Of a DNA stretch of 64,000 nucleotides, positions 23,901 through 31,035 are shown piece after piece. Where the stretch lies: positions 65,663,160 through 65,727,159 of the forward strand of contig OX104130.1 of the NCBI GenBank assembly GCA_944470555.2, in the 5' to 3' direction. The DNA comes from Heterobilharzia americana. Its lineage: Eukaryota > Platyhelminthes > Trematoda > Strigeidida > Schistosomatidae. The position numbers were made by a program, and so were the translations under genes. The notes below the pieces were generated by a model. That model made no database searches, was not told the DNA's origin, and saw only the letters and a program-made list of their open reading frames with translations. How positions within the stretch are numbered: the stretch's first letter is position 1; every line of letters begins with the position of its first letter.

Positions 23901-25999
23901 GTCTTCGCTGCACTGTCTCGCCTCTTCTGTCAACTTGTTAGTATTTGCCTGTAGATCTTCGAGTTTGTGCGACAAGTCATTAGACATAAATCACCATCGG
24001 CGAAATCCAAATCTTCTAGGGTCCTTTCATCGGTCCAGCTTATGCCCCTCTTCTCGTTCCTCACCACTTGCTGCATGATCCAGCCCACCAAGTTTTTGGT
24101 ATGAGACGTTATAATTATTGGTTTGAATGCATTTGATACTGCTTAATTTTCGTAATTATAATCAGACAGACAGACAGATAAATCAACGTAGAACTTTGCA
24201 CAGAAGTTTATCAGTTCGTTTTACCACCCAATAACATATGGTTCATATGAAGCAGTTATAACACATAATCTTCAATGAACTCCATCGTTATTCTGTGGAT
24301 AACAGATTGATATTACCACGAGTTTAATGTGACCAGCTGAGGATGCAATTATCACCTCATTACACTAACGTGAAAATGGCTTTAAAGTACGTCAAATTGA
24401 ATGATTTTTGAAAAAGTAAGTAGTTGATAATATACTTATTATCGCCATCTACATAAATCCTATGGGCTTAAACAGTCAGAACTGATGCAGATACAAGATG
24501 AAGACCTTGGGTGAAAGCCGCGCTATATCGCGAATTGTTAAAAGCAGGAAACATTGGATCGCTGGACTCCAACTAAGTGGCTGAATGGTTAGTGCATTCG
24601 CCATGAAACCAGAAGGTCCTGAGTTCGATCCCAGGTGGGTTGGGTCGTTGTCGCGTACTGCTGATTCCCATAGTAGAACGAAACAGCTGCTATCCAGTGC
24701 TCCCAGGTTTTCAGTCACTATCCAATTGATGTCAGCCCTTGATAAATACTACCAAAAAATTAGGACTGTAGCTCATGCATATAAAATGTGATATTAAATG
24801 AACATGATCGATTCATCGGACAAAAAATCATTGTTTGTAGGTCATAAGGCAACCAATCATATTTTCACTTAGACAATTTTTTGATATCATCCGGATCCTT
24901 GAGAAGCGATCTATGTACCTGAGGACTTGGAAATTCCGTTAGAGTGAAGAAGAACGATTTACAGTTGTTACCGGTCGGTGTTGTAGACGTTAGGGTAGAA
25001 CTCAGAAAAGCTATGGAAAAAAAATAACTTTCTAAATTAATTCATTATTGGAGTTGAAAATCGAAATACACTCAATAACCACGTGCACGTTCGATCAGCA
25101 GGCAATAAGGCACTCCTATTATATGGGAACTGATGGGAACATCTGGCTGTCCAAACCCCGATAGGTAGGGCACCATTCAAACTAGCAACCTACTAGTTGA
25201 AAGTGAGCTGCCTTGACCAATGAGCCATAACTTCATGAATCTGTTATTAGAGTTAAAGACGATTGTTTTGTGACTCAGTCAGGAAAGTATAACAACAACA
25301 ACAGTCTGTATGAAAGCCGTTGAAGTAAAGGAAATCAATTTATTGTATTAGTTCTCCTTCCATAGAAGTGAACGTATAAGATCATTTCAACAGACAACGA
25401 TTACAACTAAAGGTTCAGAGTTAAAACAAATAACCTGAGTTAAACTAGCGAACGTTAGCTGTAAGCACTTCCATAACAAAAAGAAGTTTCACTCTTCCGT
25501 ATAGCTATGCTTCAGTTGGTTAGTTTGTTTAACATTAAATCCTCTTACACCAAAAATTAGTCTCAGATAATAAGTGCAACAGCTACTTCACGCTTCATTT
25601 ACAGATCAGTATCATATTTAAGCTTTCTGCCGAAAAATTATTAGCTGTCATGATGGTGATCAACATTTTGAAATTCGTAGTATAATTTGATCTGAAAAGC
25701 TTTCAGGAGTAAGACGTGCAAGCGCGAGTTCTGAAATTAATTTATACATTTAAAAACACTTTATTAGAATCTACGCAATATTTAAATATCAATATATTTG
25801 GGAAAAAAGATAATTTCTACTTTTGAAATGTTATTAAAAAAGGTGAAGTAATAATTGCAATTACATCCATTTTTTGTTCAAGGTTGCCTCTGTGGAGAAT
25901 CTTGCAATAAGTATTGACAATTCAAGTAAACTGAACAGAAGACCATGGAGACCTCCATCAAAAATAATTTCACCAATGAATACATACCGAATGTATTGA
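1507..25999 (+). CDS. MAP9: MAP9/ASAP-like microtubule-associated protein, C-terminal part, five exons
   Basis: Five exons (1507-1897, 4514-4672, 9522-9667, 22472-22616, 25883-25999) join in frame with GT-AG introns and encode about 317 residues up to a TGA stop. The product is a lysine/glutamate-rich coiled coil built on repeated aromatic-x-x-W-x-x-x-K units: AYQSW, FKTWKQNK, AFEVWKARK, AFENWKSKK and YYQWELKK. It ends in a short proline/tryptophan motif, RPWRPPSK. This order, a W-unit coiled coil followed by a PPW/RPW-PPS tail, is that of MAP9 (aster-associated protein), which binds spindle and ciliary microtubules. CCDC34 shares the repeat style but its C-terminal tail fits less well. The upstream exon frame is open to an acceptor at 1505-1506, so N-terminal exons must lie before the window. 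The W codon split between exons 3 and 4 (TG|G) is strong support for the model. The symbol is by family resemblance only. Confidence 0.8.
1990..2095 (-). repeat. Hammerhead SINE family B, copy 3 (fragment)
   Basis: The minus strand reads CCCACTGCTGAGAAGTC, a CAUAC loop, then GACGAAA, and is truncated before the cleavage triplet. The B-box region (CGAAGGTCCTGGGCTC) is decayed. It lies in the first intron downstream of MAP9-like exon 1. Confidence 0.62.
2695..2895 (-). repeat. SM-alpha-like SINE with hammerhead ribozyme, copy A1
   Basis: On the minus strand a tRNA-like block (GCTAGTGGATAGCGCTTGAC, then GGTTAGAGTTTCACTGGG as a worn B box) is followed by a hammerhead module at about 2706-2775. 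The module has stem I TTCAG/CTGGA, core CUGACGA and a GUC/GAC helix II. It matches the known SM-alpha ribozyme layout of schistosomes (retroposon of about 330 bp with pol III boxes and a hammerhead). The second core segment reads GAU instead of GAA and the GUC triplet reads AUU, so cleavage is unlikely. Confidence 0.78.
2965..3245 (+). repeat. SM-alpha-like SINE with degenerate hammerhead, copy A2
   Basis: The A box TGGCCTAGCGG lies at about 2988. The decayed ribozyme at 3070-3150 has CUAACGA in place of CUGANGA but keeps GAUGAAAC and CCTGGATTC. A 3' segment follows with CAATATTGAGGCATCCGC. It is arranged head-to-head with copy A1, about 70 bp away. Confidence 0.72.
3600..3860 (+). repeat. 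Hammerhead SINE family B, copy 4 (ribozyme core deleted)
   Basis: Has the full 5' segment (TATATCACGAAGCGACAGAAG), the A box (CAGTGGCTGGATGG), a worn B box and the 3' segment. Between CCTACTGCTG and TTCAGTGCC, about 35 nt containing the core and helix II are missing. Confidence 0.72.
4514..4672 (+). CDS. MAP9: MAP9-like exon 2
   Basis: Acceptor AG at 4512-4513 follows a T-rich tract; donor GTATGA begins at 4673. The exon is exactly 53 codons, phase 0 at both ends, matching its neighbours. It encodes FKTWKQNK followed by a strongly charged Lys/Glu/Arg helix. The nearby AG at 4519-4520 would break the phase. Bases 4535-4579 recur in inverted orientation at 4916-4960. Confidence 0.85.
4770..4865 (-). 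repeat. Dispersed repeat, inverted partner at 6250-6345
   Basis: The reverse complement of about 4787-4855 matches 6256-6340 closely, including TTCGAAATGTGTTACACAAA. It lies between MAP9-like exon 2 and its inverted copy. The family is not recognised. Confidence 0.65.
4916..4960 (-). repeat. Inverted partial copy of MAP9-like exon 2
   Basis: The minus strand reproduces 4535-4579 over 45 bases with three mismatches. It lies 243 bp downstream of the exon 2 donor, in the intron. Confidence 0.88.
5030..5965 (+). mobile_element. CR1/SR1-like LINE, 3' part, decayed
   Basis: Overlapping reading frames at 5124-5345, 5338-5598 and 5405-5656 give SSDLSWSSHIS, INSCILPVLLHCSP, FFSGLL, AVLRRTLK and HPLHSKLLC in order. 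This is the pattern of the C-terminal region after the reverse transcriptase in CR1-like elements such as schistosome SR1. The frame changes several times. The copy ends in AATAAAGCC followed by an ATT array. It is 5' truncated and sits in the intron between MAP9-like exons 2 and 3. Confidence 0.72.
5900..5965 (+). repeat. (ATT)n microsatellite
   Basis: About 20 tandem ATT triplets directly follow AATAAAGCC. They probably derive from the 3' tail of the LINE just upstream. Confidence 0.95.
6250..6345 (+). repeat. Dispersed repeat, inverted partner of 4770-4865
   Basis: Contains CACTTCGAAATGTGTTACACAAATAC and flanks that match the reverse complement of the earlier copy. The family is unknown. 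6090-6180 separately resembles 10585-10630 (GGTTTGAACTTTC-ATAG). Confidence 0.6.
6346..7800. other. AT-rich intron, nothing recognised
   Basis: Part of the 4.85-kb intron between MAP9-like exons 2 and 3. The short open frames here (for example 7119-7319, minus) have no recognisable motif. Confidence 0.5.
7810..8650 (+). mobile_element. Penelope-like element fragment, type I
   Basis: Frame 7838-8164 gives NNYPLQSVKKFI, ASIVLPHKEGTSETLRK and FKPKNSLRDKLCRLKD, the linker between reverse transcriptase and endonuclease. The GIY-YIG core is reduced to IGQTSP because the usual YQTPCNDC lead is deleted. The downstream frame resumes AKHRNLAKCRMIDPNK. The 3' segment at 8395-8640 contains the family's conserved terminal motif (AACGTCATCCAGTAAATAATAC). 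Confidence 0.8.
8651..9521. other. AT-rich intron, nothing recognised
   Basis: Intron sequence just upstream of MAP9-like exon 3. Only the acceptor region at its end is supported. Confidence 0.5.
9522..9667 (+). CDS. MAP9: MAP9-like exon 3
   Basis: Acceptor AG at 9520-9521; donor GTAAGT at 9668. It encodes AFEVWKARKDEV, a Lys/Gln/Glu helix, and the start of the next unit AFEN-W. The exon ends with TG, the first two bases of the tryptophan codon completed by exon 4. Confidence 0.87.
10205..10475 (+). repeat. Unclassified repeat, left arm of a large inverted repeat
   Basis: About 250 bp match the reverse complement of 10885-11150 with moderate divergence. Shared landmarks include ACTAAGTTGTACATTCGTGAA, ATATATTGAATAACT and GGAAGTTAATTAATACACATT. 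No coding potential was recognised. Confidence 0.75.
10800..10960 (+). repeat. Degenerate tandem repeat (about 70 bp unit)
   Basis: Two to three units share the pattern TTNATTYTCCTACTTTG, CACACATTTA, then GCATAATTACA. The array lies at the start of the right arm of the neighbouring inverted repeat. Confidence 0.6.
10885..11150 (-). repeat. Unclassified repeat, right arm of the inverted repeat
   Basis: Reverse complement of 10205-10475, separated from it by about 400 bp. See the left-arm entry for shared landmarks. Confidence 0.75.
11160..12840. other. Intron stretch without a recognised gene
   Basis: AT-rich with short open frames lacking motifs. 12005-12035 (GTGTGGCAACTTGAG) resembles sequence at 41895-41915 and 51635-51655, so it may be a worn dispersed repeat. 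Confidence 0.4.
12842..13215. mobile_element. Penelope-like type II terminal segment in inverted arrangement
   Basis: The reverse complement of about 12845-12962 matches 13073-13200. Shared pieces are GATATTGACAGCTCACTTCATACCGAAGTTA, GTCTAGAAAG and AACAACCCA-CTCAG. The plus arm also matches 44195-44345, the 3' end of the Penelope-like copy in the Rab4-like intron. This is therefore an orphan terminal repeat with no protein region. Confidence 0.72.
13590..13700 (-). repeat. tRNA-like relic
   Basis: The minus strand contains TAGCTCAGTGGTTGCAC followed at tRNA-like spacing by GTGATTAAATCTCTGAC, resembling A and B boxes. Helices are not complete, so it is not called as a tRNA gene. Confidence 0.35.
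14733..14860 (+). repeat. tRNA-derived SINE-like repeat
   Basis: GGTGGTTTAGAGAGATGAC (A-box-like) is followed by ACGGGTTCAAGCTCC (B-box-like) and then CAACCCACC. The acceptor and anticodon arms are not recoverable. It is in the 12.8-kb intron between MAP9-like exons 3 and 4. Confidence 0.45.
14861..15719. other. Intron, nothing recognised
   Basis: AT-rich; the minus-strand open frame at 15298-15540 has no recognisable motif. Confidence 0.4.
15720..17062 (+). mobile_element. Penelope-like element, type I, with perfect inverted terminal segments
   Basis: A 368-bp segment at 16695-17062 is repeated in reverse complement at 15720-16087 with no mismatch seen. Between them, frame 16334-16549 encodes the linker and start of a GIY-YIG endonuclease (NNLIYQTPCNDCEVKHIG, then SVRIKEYNSLAK). 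Penelope-like elements are known for terminal pseudo-LTRs in direct or inverted arrangement with a 5' truncation, which fits. In this copy the YIG has become HIG and the frame ends soon after. A 12-bp internal palindrome (TTTAAAGGCCAC at 16552 and its complement at 16666) marks a small insertion in the endonuclease region. Confidence 0.82.
17063..18260. other. AT-rich intron, nothing recognised
   Basis: No exon with the phase required between MAP9-like exons 3 and 4 was found. 17063-17130 may be residual Penelope-like 3' sequence. Confidence 0.45.
18262..18665 (-). mobile_element. RTE-like LINE, 5'-truncated copy (3' end)
   Basis: On the minus strand, MDWIGHTLRRRFGDITLQ and EWNPKGE match the C-terminal region of the full-length element at 46.2-49.4 kb (WIGHALRRPTEDITRQ and EWNPHGK). 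The copy ends at CTATGTTCCACTAGGAA, the same 3' end. It is almost identical to 23157-23515 over about 360 bp, including an insertion (GTTGCCAGGTCAGGTGAG) absent from the full-length copy. Confidence 0.85.
18725..18840 (+). repeat. Hammerhead SINE family B, copy 5 (3' half)
   Basis: Keeps CUGAUGA, GAAAC, the ACAGCUGUC helix III and cleavage triplet, and CACTCCCAGG. Helix II is damaged (C11.1 to A, and one side shortened). The tRNA-like 5' half is missing. Confidence 0.7.
18841..19369. other. AT-rich intron, nothing recognised
   Basis: No motif or repeat recognised between a SINE fragment and an RTE-like 3' end. Confidence 0.4.
19370..19880 (-). mobile_element. SR2/RTE-like LINE 3'-end fragment
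   Basis: Shares the order of landmarks with the minus-strand 3' region at 37.34-37.85 kb: ATTACTGAGTAAC near the distal end, a CATCA / GGTAGG-AAA region, CGGTTCT-like and CAACCTCATTAACTGA. It is strongly diverged and no frame survives. Confidence 0.5.
20335..20450 (-). repeat. Hammerhead SINE family B, copy 6 (3' half)
   Basis: The minus strand has GCGCTGCTGAAGAG with core CUGAAGA intact, then GAAACAGC. The cleavage triplet is replaced (UUU) and helix II no longer pairs well. Confidence 0.68.
20555..20825 (+). repeat. Hammerhead SINE family B, copy 7 (near full length)
   Basis: Begins TTATATCGCAAAATGACAGAAG and has A box AGTGGCTCAATGG, a good B box (GAGTTCGATCCCTGG), then the ribozyme module with CUGAAGG (A9 to G), GAUGAAAC and a lost cleavage triplet. 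The 3' segment is complete. Confidence 0.78.
20826..21720. other. AT-rich intron, nothing recognised
   Basis: No exon, RNA gene or repeat recognised. Confidence 0.4.
21725..22075 (-). repeat. Hammerhead SINE family B, copy 8
   Basis: The minus strand carries the A-box region, a worn B box and a ribozyme module with CUGAGGA, GAAAC, ACAGCUG and GUC intact. Helix II (GCCC versus UGAA) and stem I are disrupted. It is the longest minus-strand copy in this intron. Confidence 0.75.
22110..22265 (-). repeat. Hammerhead SINE family B, copy 9
   Basis: The minus strand keeps helix II (GTCCCATACTAGGA), GAAACAGCTGTC and CAGTGCTCCCAGG. The first core strand CUGAGGA has become UUAAGUA. It follows copy 8 in tandem. 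Confidence 0.75.
22472..22616 (+). CDS. MAP9: MAP9-like exon 4
   Basis: Acceptor AG at 22470-22471; the first base G completes the split TGG codon of exon 3. The exon encodes KSKKDTVLQQ, a coiled-coil stretch, AAAAYYQWELKK, and ends in phase 0 at donor GTAATA (22617). An SM-alpha-like SINE begins only about 20 bp into the following intron. Confidence 0.87.
22635..22970 (-). repeat. SM-alpha-like SINE with hammerhead, copy A3
   Basis: On the minus strand the A box GTTCTGGTGGATAACGC and a clear B box (AGAGTTCGAGTCCTAGTGGG) precede a hammerhead at about 22650-22717. The module has GTACATCCAG, core CUGAAAA (G8 to A), GAAA, and the GUC triplet intact. Upstream on the same strand (22850-22955) lies a 3' segment of another unit (GGCAATATTGAGGCATCCGC), so this looks like a partial dimer. 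It begins about 20 bp after the MAP9-like exon 4 donor. Confidence 0.8.
23123..24105 (-). mobile_element. RTE-like LINE, 5'-truncated copy
   Basis: On the minus strand the copy runs from WIMQQV (just before the reverse-transcriptase FADD motif) to the 3' end. Pieces read LEDLDFAD, EKTKVMKIP, ITINGRNLKK, IRIFNTN and WIGHTLRR, all collinear with the full-length element at 46.2 kb. Several frameshifts and one stop interrupt it, and FADD has become FADGD. The 3' end joins AATAATAATGACAT. Confidence 0.88.
24495..24765 (+). repeat. Hammerhead SINE family B, copy 10
   Basis: 5' segment CGCTATATCGCGAA, A box AGTGGCTGAATGG and B box GAGTTCGATCCCAGG are all good. In the ribozyme module the GGAG after CUGA is deleted, while ACGAAACAGCTG and CAGTGCTCCCAGG remain. 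Confidence 0.78.
25040..25235 (-). repeat. tRNA-derived SINE-like repeat
   Basis: The minus strand reads ATGGCTCATTGGTCAAGGC, then CACT-AACTAG, then GGTTGCTAGTTTGAATGG, a convincing A-box/anticodon/B-box spacing. The acceptor stem cannot be completed, so it is treated as a retroposed tRNA-like repeat and not a tRNA gene. Confidence 0.45.
25236..25882. other. AT-rich intron, nothing recognised
   Basis: Final part of the 3.27-kb intron before the MAP9-like terminal exon. Confidence 0.45.
25883..25999 (+). CDS. MAP9: MAP9-like terminal exon 5 with stop codon
   Basis: A T-rich tract ends in AG at 25881-25882. The exon continues in phase 0 for 38 codons and stops at TGA 25997-25999. It encodes VASVENLAIS, then RRPWRPPSKIISP, which resembles the proline/tryptophan tail at the end of animal MAP9. 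No canonical AATAAA was seen in the first 160 bases after the stop. Confidence 0.83.
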   Translation, partial: VASVENLAISIDNSSKLNRRPWRPPSKIISPMNTYRMY

Positions 26000-28480
26000 A
26001 GATAATCATCTAATACTTTGTCTTTTCTCTGTGTTTTCATTTGATTGATAAGTATTTAGATGATGTTTTGGCTGAAGGCAATTTGTTTTCATTTTTTTGT
26101 TTCAATGAGCTAAACATGAAGGTCATTGTAACTTTAAAACTGATTGACCTCTACAAATAAGTGTGTATTTCGTTTCATTTTATATTTTCTTATCTAATTT
26201 TTGAGCAACATTCACATCGATGTCTTCTCTTTGACCATCTATTCATAAAACACCAAGGTCACATCTCAAAAACCCAGAATTTCAAGATTGGTTTGTTTGA
26301 AGTCTACTTTTCACTTCTAAAATTTCTGAAAGCATTTACTTTTCGAATAACTTCGTTGACAAATCGAAATAAGTGTAGAGTTTATTTTATTCATCGGTAT
26401 CAATTAATTTTCTTCTTAAAATGTACTTTCAGCTCTTATCATCGGATTGTGATTACCGGCTTAAATAACAATTTATAAAGTATTCTAGGTCGACAGTGAG
26501 GTCGATGATGCTGATGTATGTAAAAATAATACATGTATAAAGAATAGGTTTCATTAACTTTAGTTGAGACGAAATAAGTAAATAAGATAGCAATCAATGG
26601 ATCGTTGTTAAAGAAACTGTAGTACTTATAAGATACAAAATACTCTCTGGGTTATAGGTCCCCATAGAATCAAAATTGTTTCTGAGCCTCAAACTTGAGT
26701 CACTGAATCCAGGCCACATTATTTTAAGGTGTCTTCCCTTACAGCTACCATTGTCAGTGGTTTTATCTTGGAGATATCTATACATTAAGTGCGAGTCAGT
26801 GGTCTAGGTATTCTTCTAGAAGAAAGGTTCTTCGATTTCAACTGTGTGGGCGATTTCGTTTTACGGTAAAACAACATATAGGCTACTGTAATCTTACTCA
26901 CTCAGTTAGTGATCGGTGCCCGTAAGAATGGCACGAACTTTGCTCCATCAGAATTAAAATCGTTATTACGAAAGCGGCAGGAACTTGTATCTGCACTTTT
27001 CGGTGGTGAATGCTGTAAGTAGTCGGAAAGTTTGTGTATCTGAGTAGTCGATTGAGTGTTAATAGAGGTATGATTGGTGAGACTGTTAGGCATATGCCTA
27101 AGGGGAGCGTGGCACTCGCCAATCATAGTAACCTTTGTTATGTTTGCCATGCTGTAGAAGGTTGAGGTTAAAACACCCTAGTGCAGACAGTTCTGCTACA
27201 CATGTATGGGAACTCACCTATCAAAACTGAATATTCCCAAAAACTATGTTTGCTTAACCACAGTTGCCCAAATACGATTGATAGCAGCAAATGCAATAAC
27301 ATTGTAAGTAATCCTCGGGCGACTTGGTGAGTGTTCATGTGTGATGGGGATCGTCATCCACACTATACTGAAACACTGGCTTTCAAGGCCTATATATACG
27401 TTACAAATGTTGTGCCAGCGATTCCCGCACCGATCACTGACTGTCATCACTGCGGTCGGATTGAAGATATGATGATATCTTGAGTTGTCATTTACTATCG
27501 CATCAAACATGCCAGGATAGGGGCCGAGAGGTCATACAGTTGCTTGGTTAAATATGTTACAAAGTGTAGCTTAGACTCAAAACAAGTGATGTTTATGTTG
27601 TAGCTTTTTTGCCTTTCATTATCGAAAAGTAAAACGAAAGACATAAACACTTATTTCAATGATTCGTAAAACTGTTTATTCACAATCTGTTAACCGTTCT
27701 ACCTATTTTTCAATCTCTTTATCTCTACACCATACCTTTCAGTGTTGTTGTGCTCCTTTGGGTAGAGCATTTCTTCGTCTAAATTAGACCGAATTAGCAC
27801 CAAAAGTGAATAGCAGAAAGGTAACAGGTTGCCAAGTCAATACAAGGGGAACCATGATCCATCATCATAGATACAAATTAGTTTCCAGGTCATGACTAGC
27901 TGCTACATCTACAAAAAGGACAACCTAATATCACTCTTTTTTTCAATCACATGGAAATCAGTATTTAAATCAACAACATGAACCACATTGGGAAGATGTT
28001 CAGTTTTGGTGAACGTTACTTACAAAAATGCAGATCAGTAGTATACAGCGCAAGATCAAGAGACAGGAAGTAATAACAGTTGACTAGCGAAGATCCAGTA
28101 ATAGAAATACAGAAGGTAAAGAAATTGTGCACTAGGATGCTGAATGAGGAGACTGTTTACACAAGTAATTTTATTGTAACGTCTAATATATCAAAAGCAT
28201 ATTTATCATTACTAATTGTGATCTTCCAATCAATAATATCTGTTGTTCCAATGGACTCTGGTGACTCAGTGGCGAGTTCCTCGGTCCATGTTCAAATATT
28301 TTTTAGAAAGTAACCTGACCTTTCTTCTGATATATGTGCTACTATAAATACAAGTAAATAGACAGGAGCTACTGTAGGCTGCTAGAGCAGGCCCCATATA
28401 CAAGCTAAATCCTTTGAGTATTTTCTCTGTGCTATTAAGATTTACCAACTTCACAACAAGAAGACTTAGTGAGTTGCAAG
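26000..28480. other. Region downstream of the MAP9-like gene, no recognised gene
   Basis: 26000-26160 is the probable 3' UTR of the MAP9-like gene. Between 26880 and 27540 the sequence is less AT-rich, and minus-strand frames at 26902-27150, 26898-27122 and 27244-27510 stay open. None shows a family motif. They could be a worn, unrecognised transposon. Confidence 0.4.
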
Positions 28481-28489
28481 GATTTCATT

Positions 28490-28640
28490 GAGATTATTTT
28501 GAGTTCAAATTCTCGTATTAATATTCGAGTAAAACCTGGGCATTGTGGTGTCTTGTAGTTTTATAAATATTACAGGTTGATTGCGTAATGAGTTGGCTGA
28601 CAATTCTATTCTTAGTCATAGTTGAAGCATAATGATTGTA
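28490..28640 (+). mobile_element. Possible LINE RNase H relic
   Basis: The plus-strand frames read INIRVKPGHCGV and, after a short interruption, NELADNSI. This resembles the PGHxGIxGNExAD motif of LINE ribonuclease H domains. It is only about 30 residues with stops, so the call is tentative. Confidence 0.35.
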
Positions 28641-28850
28641 AGTCAACCTACATGTTGACACTGTTTTTGAACATTTGCTTAATTGTCAGTCCGTTTCTCC
28701 ATGTAACATTTTGACTGAACTATGCTGTACTAAAGATTCTAACCACAGGTCATGTCTTAAGGTTTTTCTACGGGCTTTTCTTTTTCTCCATTCCGCAAGA
28801 TAGGAACGGTATTCATTGCTAACGTTTAATTCTAAGTTATTTCTGGCCAA

Positions 28851-29351
28851 ATGTATATCTATAACAGAGCAGATATATTTATGGATAGTTGGGAAAACAT
28901 GGCTTTACAAACGTTTAGTCCTGAACCAAAAATGTGGTGGCGGTATGTGGATGACACATTTACTGTGTTGAAATTGGAACATATCGACAATTTCTTCATG
29001 CATATAAACTCAGTAGTAAACGCAATCCAATTCACTTACGAGGTAGAAAATAAACAAGGGGAATTACCTATATTGGATTGCAGAATAAAACAAAGAACAG
29101 ACGGTGACTTGAATACTACTGTCTACAGAAAACCAACACATTTCAACAGGTATCTAGACTTCAAATCATCTCATCCAATGTTAGTTAAGGCAGGATTTGT
29201 TAAATGTCTAAATGATAAAGCTAGAAAACTGACTAATCAGAGCAAGAATCTAAATAAGGAATTGAAACACGTAGAAGAAGCGCTAATAGTTAATAATTAT
29301 CTCCCGCAGTTTATCAAGAAATTCTCACGGACACAAAATACGAAAAAATAA
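28851..29351 (+). pseudogene. Penelope-like reverse transcriptase fragment
   Basis: 166 codons open from the ATG. YVDD (motif C) lies at residues 33-36, followed by the YRKPT motif typical of Penelope reverse transcriptases at about residue 93. Terminated by TAA just before the linker; the element continues in another frame. Confidence 0.85.
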
Positions 29352-29410
29352 CAGTCACACAAGTGCGACCAATAACGACAAGTTGAGTAAAAAGGAGTTC
29401 ACAGCCTCCA

Positions 29411-29785
29411 TTGTATTACCCTATAAGGAGGGTACCTCAGAAACTTTACGTAGATTCCTCAACAGAGCTAGAATTAGGATGGCATCTAAACCTACAAACT
29501 CACTCAGAGATAAACCTTGTCGGCTGGCTTGAGGATCCGATAGGACCAATTAAGCAAAACAATATAATCTATCAAACTCCATGCAATGAGTGTGAGGTCA
29601 AGTATATAGGTCAAACTAGTCCATCGGGGTCAGTCAGAATGGCCGAACATAGGAATTTAGCTAAATATAGAATAACAGACCTGAATAGAATCAATAATCG
29701 ACAAAGTGACTTGGCTATTGCTTTGCATGCATTAACACACAGTAGGATGCGTGGAATAAGGCCACTTTACTTAGGTCCAATATAA
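29411..29785 (+). pseudogene. Penelope-like GIY-YIG endonuclease fragment
   Basis: 124 codons with YQTPCNECEVKYIGQTSPSG (cysteines of the CCHH-type lead and the YIG of GIY-YIG), then the conserved EHRN (catalytic-arginine helix) and an HALTHS region. The first third is in a shifted frame relative to the family's FKPTNSLRDK linker. Confidence 0.82.
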
Positions 29786-30264
29786 TTAGGTGAAGAGAGA
29801 GATTGATTACTGAATCTTTGTTCATCGAATCAACAGGCAACACATGTAATAGAAATGACGCAACACCTATGCCAGAGATATGGAAAATTTTGCTACCAAT
29901 AAAGGCAACTCATATAAAGTGACATAACTATAAAAATCAAATGTCGAAAGTAGTGTGATTACATTGATACGATTATGATCAGTGATAATTTGTGCTCGAA
30001 ACATCAAGTAAATAATACTAGATCAATGTGTGTCATAAATCAAATAAACAAATCTAGTATGAAATTAAATTCTACCGCAGTGCTCAAGTTTTACACCTAT
30101 ATTAATAGCTTATATAGGCACACCAGGACAGTAAAGACACAGACAAATAGTAAAGAAGTAAGAAAGCAAACAACCAAAGGTAGGAGAAATTCGTGAAGTG
30201 AGAACAAGAAGGAATGAAACAATAACGAAAGGCGGCATTGTGACTAGGATGAATATAACACATG

Positions 30265-30480
30265 AATAGATATGCGTCGTCGGGATCTTCAGTCTCCGAT
30301 TTCAGTTGTCACGTGAACCCCAGCCAGGAAATCTAGATTTCTCTGCATGACCCAGACCCATTAACTAGTCTGGCAACTTATAATCTGATTTCTAGCTTAG
30401 AACTATGTCAGCTAGCATTCCGCGAAAGAGCAGACACGTGTAACATGTCCAAACCACCTCAGGCAGGGAAGTTTCACAAC
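30265..30480 (-). mobile_element. SR2/RTE-like LINE 3'-end fragment
   Basis: GTCGGGATCTTCAGTCTCCGA and CACAACCTCACCAACTGAATTCCCTC resemble the 3' region at 37.3-37.85 kb (CGATGAAGGTTCATAACCTCGTCAACTGA). No frame is preserved. Confidence 0.45.
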
Positions 30481-30614
30481 CTCACCAACTGAATTCCCTC
30501 TTTTCTTCTCAAACATCTTGGTTTTCAACTCATAGAGGGAACAACAAGAAATGTGAAAACAAATAATTTGACCGATATCTGCTAGTATGTACTTCTCTGC
30601 AAATAAATTTTCTC

Positions 30615-30680
30615 TTTGCTTTAATCCCGGTGGTCGCTGGTTCGAATCTGGCCGCGGTCCAGATCTTGATCTCACCGTCA
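30615..30680 (+). repeat. tRNA B-box-like relic
   Basis: GTGGTCGCTGGTTCGAATCTGG is a textbook B-box/T-arm. No matching A box or acceptor stem was found upstream. Confidence 0.35.
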
Positions 30681-30817
30681 ATCGTCACCCAGTATAAATA
30701 CTAGTCTGCCAAACTACGGCTATCTCATTTAAATATAAATTGAGGTAGTCAGTACAAATTTGTCATTCATTTTTACAATAGATAGAATCATACGGTGCAC
30801 TAATAGTCATTGGTAGG

Positions 30818-30935
30818 CTGTTTAAATTTCGGGCTACCAAAAATATTTCATCAAAATGCTCCTTTAAGCATTCAAATATTAATAAATCGTAAAGAACACT
30901 GTCACGTAATCTTAAAATGTTTTCAACCTTCTAAT
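30818..30935 (+). repeat. Unclassified direct repeat, copy 1
   Basis: Shares an ordered set of landmarks with 31967-32092: GGC-TG-TTAAATTT-GGGCTACCAAAA, TTCATC, CATTCAAATAT, and CTTAAAATGT-TTCAACTT. Its 3' end abuts a family B SINE fragment. Confidence 0.6.
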
Positions 30936-31035
30936 AGGATGAAAGAGCTGTTCAGTGTTCCCACCTCTTTCGGTGGTTCTCCGATTGATATCAGTCTGCG
31001 AAGAATACCACCTGAGATCAACAAATCTCCACAAA
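30935..31035 (+). repeat. Hammerhead SINE family B, copy 11 (3' tail)
   Basis: GAGCTGTTCAGTGTTCCCACC, then TTTCGGTGGTTCTCC and GATATCAGTC, match the family's 3' third. The ribozyme module is lost. Confidence 0.6.

Larger units (their letters stand above)
28851..30130 (+). mobile_element. Penelope-like element, type I, RT C-terminus to 3' end
   Basis: Frame 28851-29351 encodes the C-terminal reverse-transcriptase part: LQTFSPEPKMWWRYVDDTF with catalytic YVDD, ELPILDCRI, TTVYRKPTHFNRYLDF and the NYLPQFIKKF linker. After a frameshift, frame 29411-29785 encodes the GIY-YIG part (IIYQTPCNECEVKYIGQTS, SVRMAEHRNLAKYR, ALHALTHS). A 3' segment follows to about 30130. This is the best-preserved Penelope-like coding copy in the window. 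The N-terminal RT motifs are absent (5' truncation). Confidence 0.87.

Noticed and set aside
25040..25235. tRNA gene on the minus strand
   Set aside because: Box A and B spacing is good but acceptor and D-arm pairing cannot be completed; a tRNA-derived repeat is more likely.
26898..27510. Several overlapping minus-strand ORFs in a less AT-rich block
   Set aside because: No family resemblance and competing frames of similar length; kept only as an unrecognised region.
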